NCBI GenBank assembly: GCA_017453565.1
Contig: JAFTEQ010000022.1
Location: 1 to 64,000, forward strand
Direction: 5' to 3'
DNA from: Bacteroidales bacterium
GTDB lineage: Bacteria; Bacteroidota; Bacteroidia; Bacteroidales; UBA932
DNA length: 64,000 nucleotides
Shown: positions 63,001 through 64,000 of the stretch, piece by piece
Layout: each line of letters begins with the position of its first letter
How positions within the stretch are numbered: the stretch's first letter is position 1
Position numbers and translations under genes: made by a program
The notes under the pieces: model-generated
The model's database searches: none
Seen by the model: the letters and a program-made list of their open reading frames with translations, nothing else
Told to the model about the DNA's origin: nothing

Positions 63001-63236
63001 GGTCCTACCTGCGTCTTTCCAATGTGTCCCTCTCTTACCAGGTTCCGGTTAAGAAGGGTGGCTTCCTCAAAGGCATGAGTATTGGCCTCACCGCTTCCAA
63101 CCTCTATTTCTGGACCAAGTTCAGCGGCTTCGACCCCGATGTGAACGCCTACGGTTCCGTGATGAGGATGGGTTGCGAAATGGGTTCTTACCCTGGCCAG
63201 CGTGCTTATCGTTGCGATGTTAAGTTCACCTTCTAA
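60039..63236 (+). CDS. SusC/RagA-family TonB-linked outer-membrane protein
   Basis: A 1065-residue full-length SusC. After the signal peptide there is a CarboxypepD_reg-like domain (VTVKGSVKDAKGEPVIGAVV), then the TonB-box-like EEVVVVGYGSM near residue 113, the plug (LQGRAAGVQVVSN, YVVDGVIIDT, IEILKDASATAIYGSQGAN) and the barrel. It imports oligosaccharides together with the SusD lipoprotein encoded 15 bases downstream, powered by TonB-ExbBD. The glycan is unknown. Codon use looks more uniform than in neighbouring genes, as in highly expressed genes (impression only). Confidence 0.95.
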   Translation: MKNIFNILLRAVLAVTLALVGTGLYAQSRVTVKGSVKDAKGEPVIGAVVMLEGSTTNAAVSDASGNYTISFPQSAQKPKLTVSCMSYLTQTVEVAGRSVIDFVLRDDAEQLEEVVVVGYGSMRRSDLTGSVTSVKIDETEAAQSASFDKLLQGRAAGVQVVSNNASPDAGVSIRVRGLASFNGSSEPLYVVDGVIIDTSAGTSLFSQGQDNTGSDEATNGLMGINPQDIANIEILKDASATAIYGSQGANGVVLITTKTANRDRPQITASVGVDVAQRYKKVPIFSFDEYVDYLILKNVTSTLNSIYDDYTTKTGLKVVPMDWQDYVMRTAVSQRYFVSVAGKPRGTSYRFSFSYNNVEGIVRTTGYQNYTIRLNLDKPISKKFTISTRSGVSYLNSNLTQGATTGRLNAATSMMRSMVTSRPYDHKQEVDDDEDPLDLDDGGTTYMSGPKRWETDFVSQREEFRVMPQLKLSYKFTKWLTFSSQFGADYRSTENRKWKSNRINTTTEGTIGAQQHVDRLSYNMDNLLQFNKKFGRHHTLYGTLGMSLSKASSFTQTVEGWNIEQRLAKFDGLNTAPNARFAYGMSENQLLSYYVRGVYNFRDRYSLTATYRFDGSSRFQGANKWSQFPSFAGAWRIHQEPWFHVPVISQLKLRLGWGRVGNQAISNYQTMSNFSNVGYPSHDPANAAKLNVGLYPNNLANPDLKWETSEQLNAGLDLGLWKGRLALSVDAYRKMTYDLLQSKAIAGSTGFSSMWVNMGSISNKGLEFTLDATPIKTRDFEFGLNANISFNRNRVEKIGDAGERADIFLNTKDGAVQRVYFYGSSIGGGTVAKGSLNLFVEGEPIAVFYGFATDGLVQEGETGPAPDGSDPRLPGSVKYVDVNGDGFISEADRVVIGDPNPDFTYGFNMNFNYKRLVLNVGFVGSYGNDIYNVNAMHETNTTSNSQNLYRAVVTEAWTPENPNTWYPAINRLEGMDLQYFSDRFVEDGSYLRLSNVSLSYQVPVKKGGFLKGMSIGLTASNLYFWTKFSGFDPDVNAYGSVMRMGCEMGSYPGQRAYRCDVKFTF

Positions 63237-63251
63237 ACGCATCACACAGTT

Positions 63252-64000
63252 ATGAAATCATTATATCGTATTTTTGCGGTCTTTACCGCAGCCGCTGTTC
63301 TGGCGGGTTGCGCGGGTTTCCTCGACGAGAACCCCAAAACCCAGCTCTCCGCGTCGGTTGTCTACAACACTGAGTCAGCCCTCCAGTCCAATATCCTCGG
63401 TTGCTACCGCGCTCTCTGCGGTGACGCCATGATTACGGGCAACATGAACGAGTTTCTCGACTGCGCTTCCGGTCTGCTCATCTGGTGCTACGGTTCCAGC
63501 CGTCTTACCGATGCCCAGGAGCGTTGGGCCTGCCAGCACAGCCTTACCCAGTTCTCCAAGAACCCCTACAACTACAACGAGTTCAAGGGTTTCTACACGG
63601 TCATCAACCGTTGCAACGTCTTCCTTGAGGCGCTGCCCGGCAGTCCGGTGGCTTCCGACATCAAGAAGAAGTACGAGGGTGAAGCCCATTTCCTGCGCGG
63701 CCTGGCCTACTACTACCTGGTGCGCCAGTGGGGTGATATCCCCGTGTACCTGCGTTCGCCCCGGACCATGGCCGAGGGTAACGCCCCCCGTACCAACTTC
63801 TGGGAAGTCTACAAGATTGTGGTCGACGAATTCACTTCGGCTGCTGCCCAGCTTCCCTCCGAGTGGAGCACCGAGCGCACCGTGGCCGGCCGCGTGATCA
63901 GCTGGGCCGCTACTTCCATGCTCTCTCAGGTCTACCTCACCGTGGGTACCCTGCTCCTGCACCGTACCGACAACTTCTGGACCCCGGAGCGTGACGCCCT
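63252..64000 (+). CDS. SusD/RagB-family nutrient-binding lipoprotein, partial
   Basis: The first 249 codons are visible and the gene runs off the right edge. MKSLYRIFAVFTAAAVLAG precedes the lipid Cys (lipobox LAGC), and FLDENPKTQLS is the standard SusD N-terminus. Helical TPR-like segments follow, with KKKYEGEAHFLRGLAYYYLV and QWGDIPVYL, both hallmark SusD blocks. It would lie over the SusC barrel on the cell surface and capture glycan fragments. Confidence 0.93.
   Translation, partial: MKSLYRIFAVFTAAAVLAGCAGFLDENPKTQLSASVVYNTESALQSNILGCYRALCGDAMITGNMNEFLDCASGLLIWCYGSSRLTDAQERWACQHSLTQFSKNPYNYNEFKGFYTVINRCNVFLEALPGSPVASDIKKKYEGEAHFLRGLAYYYLVRQWGDIPVYLRSPRTMAEGNAPRTNFWEVYKIVVDEFTSAAAQLPSEWSTERTVAGRVISWAATSMLSQVYLTVGTLLLHRTDNFWTPERDA

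Overview
The window looks like chromosomal DNA from a high-G+C member of the Bacteroidota, most likely order Bacteroidales. The signs are SusC/SusD outer-membrane pairs, an ExbB with an N-terminal signal segment, DUF3078 and DUF4837 proteins, a short-form prolyl-tRNA synthetase, a vitellogenin-like lipoprotein beside a FadL-type porin, promoter elements of the TTTG / TAnnTTTG type, and almost no Shine-Dalgarno sequences. The genus cannot be fixed from the sequence alone. Genes are densely packed, many overlapping by 1-4 bases, and no gene-free gap exceeds 300 bases.

Layout. Bases 1-5949 (minus strand): NUDIX hydrolase, queA, a terminator, dprA, tatD-type nuclease, L-asparaginase, then a separately promoted exbB and a small membrane gene cut by the window edge. 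Bases 5996-12710 (mostly plus): a small conserved protein, an RsmF-like rRNA methyltransferase, a secreted TPR-like protein, a convergent BASS transporter, an M13 metallopeptidase lipoprotein and an FtsX-like permease. Bases 12712-20496 (minus): MltF-like lytic transglycosylase, a large putative porin, a sialate O-acetylesterase and a GH63-like glycosidase. Bases 20589-35713 (plus, nearly gapless): CPA2 antiporter, two tandemly duplicated heparinase II/III-type genes, an N-acetylneuraminate-lyase-like aldolase, an SSS symporter, dapB, dapD, a PL12 heparinase-III-like lipoprotein, a ketopantoate-reductase-like gene, an SGNH hydrolase and an MscS channel. Bases 35710-39608 (minus): proS, DUF3078 protein, tilS.

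Bases 39736-45983 (plus) hold a Gly/Ser/Tyr/Trp-rich lipoprotein, a FadL-like outer-membrane protein, the lipid A genes lpxD-lpxC-lpxA and a WbqC-family gene. LpxC here is a free-standing enzyme, not the LpxC-FabZ fusion typical of Bacteroidota. Bases 46077-47257 carry the most distinctive element: a REP-associated (Y1/HUH) tyrosine transposase gene between two gap-free, same-orientation 112-bp repeats, each with a strong G/C hairpin. The right repeat also keeps a degenerate copy of the transposase's last codons. Next come a tRNA-Glu / rpsT / tRNA-Pro transcription unit with a recognisable promoter and terminator, and the minus-strand genes for DUF4837 protein, RseP, Dxr and an M23 peptidase. 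On the plus strand follow ruvX, def, a phosphohexomutase and an M23-LysM peptidase.

The right end (55765-64000, plus) is a nutrient-uptake locus: a BACON-like lipoprotein, a short SusC-like barrel lacking the N-terminal extension and a clear TonB box, a full-length SusC, and the first 749 bases of SusD. Housekeeping envelope functions (lipid A, peptidoglycan, lysine/DAP, isoprenoids) are thus interleaved with glycan-use genes. The best leads are the repeat-flanked transposase, the mosaic heparinase duplicates within a PUL-like operon that has no local SusCD, the unfused LpxC, the double-SusC locus, and -7 promoter elements placed so close to ATG codons that leaderless mRNAs are likely.
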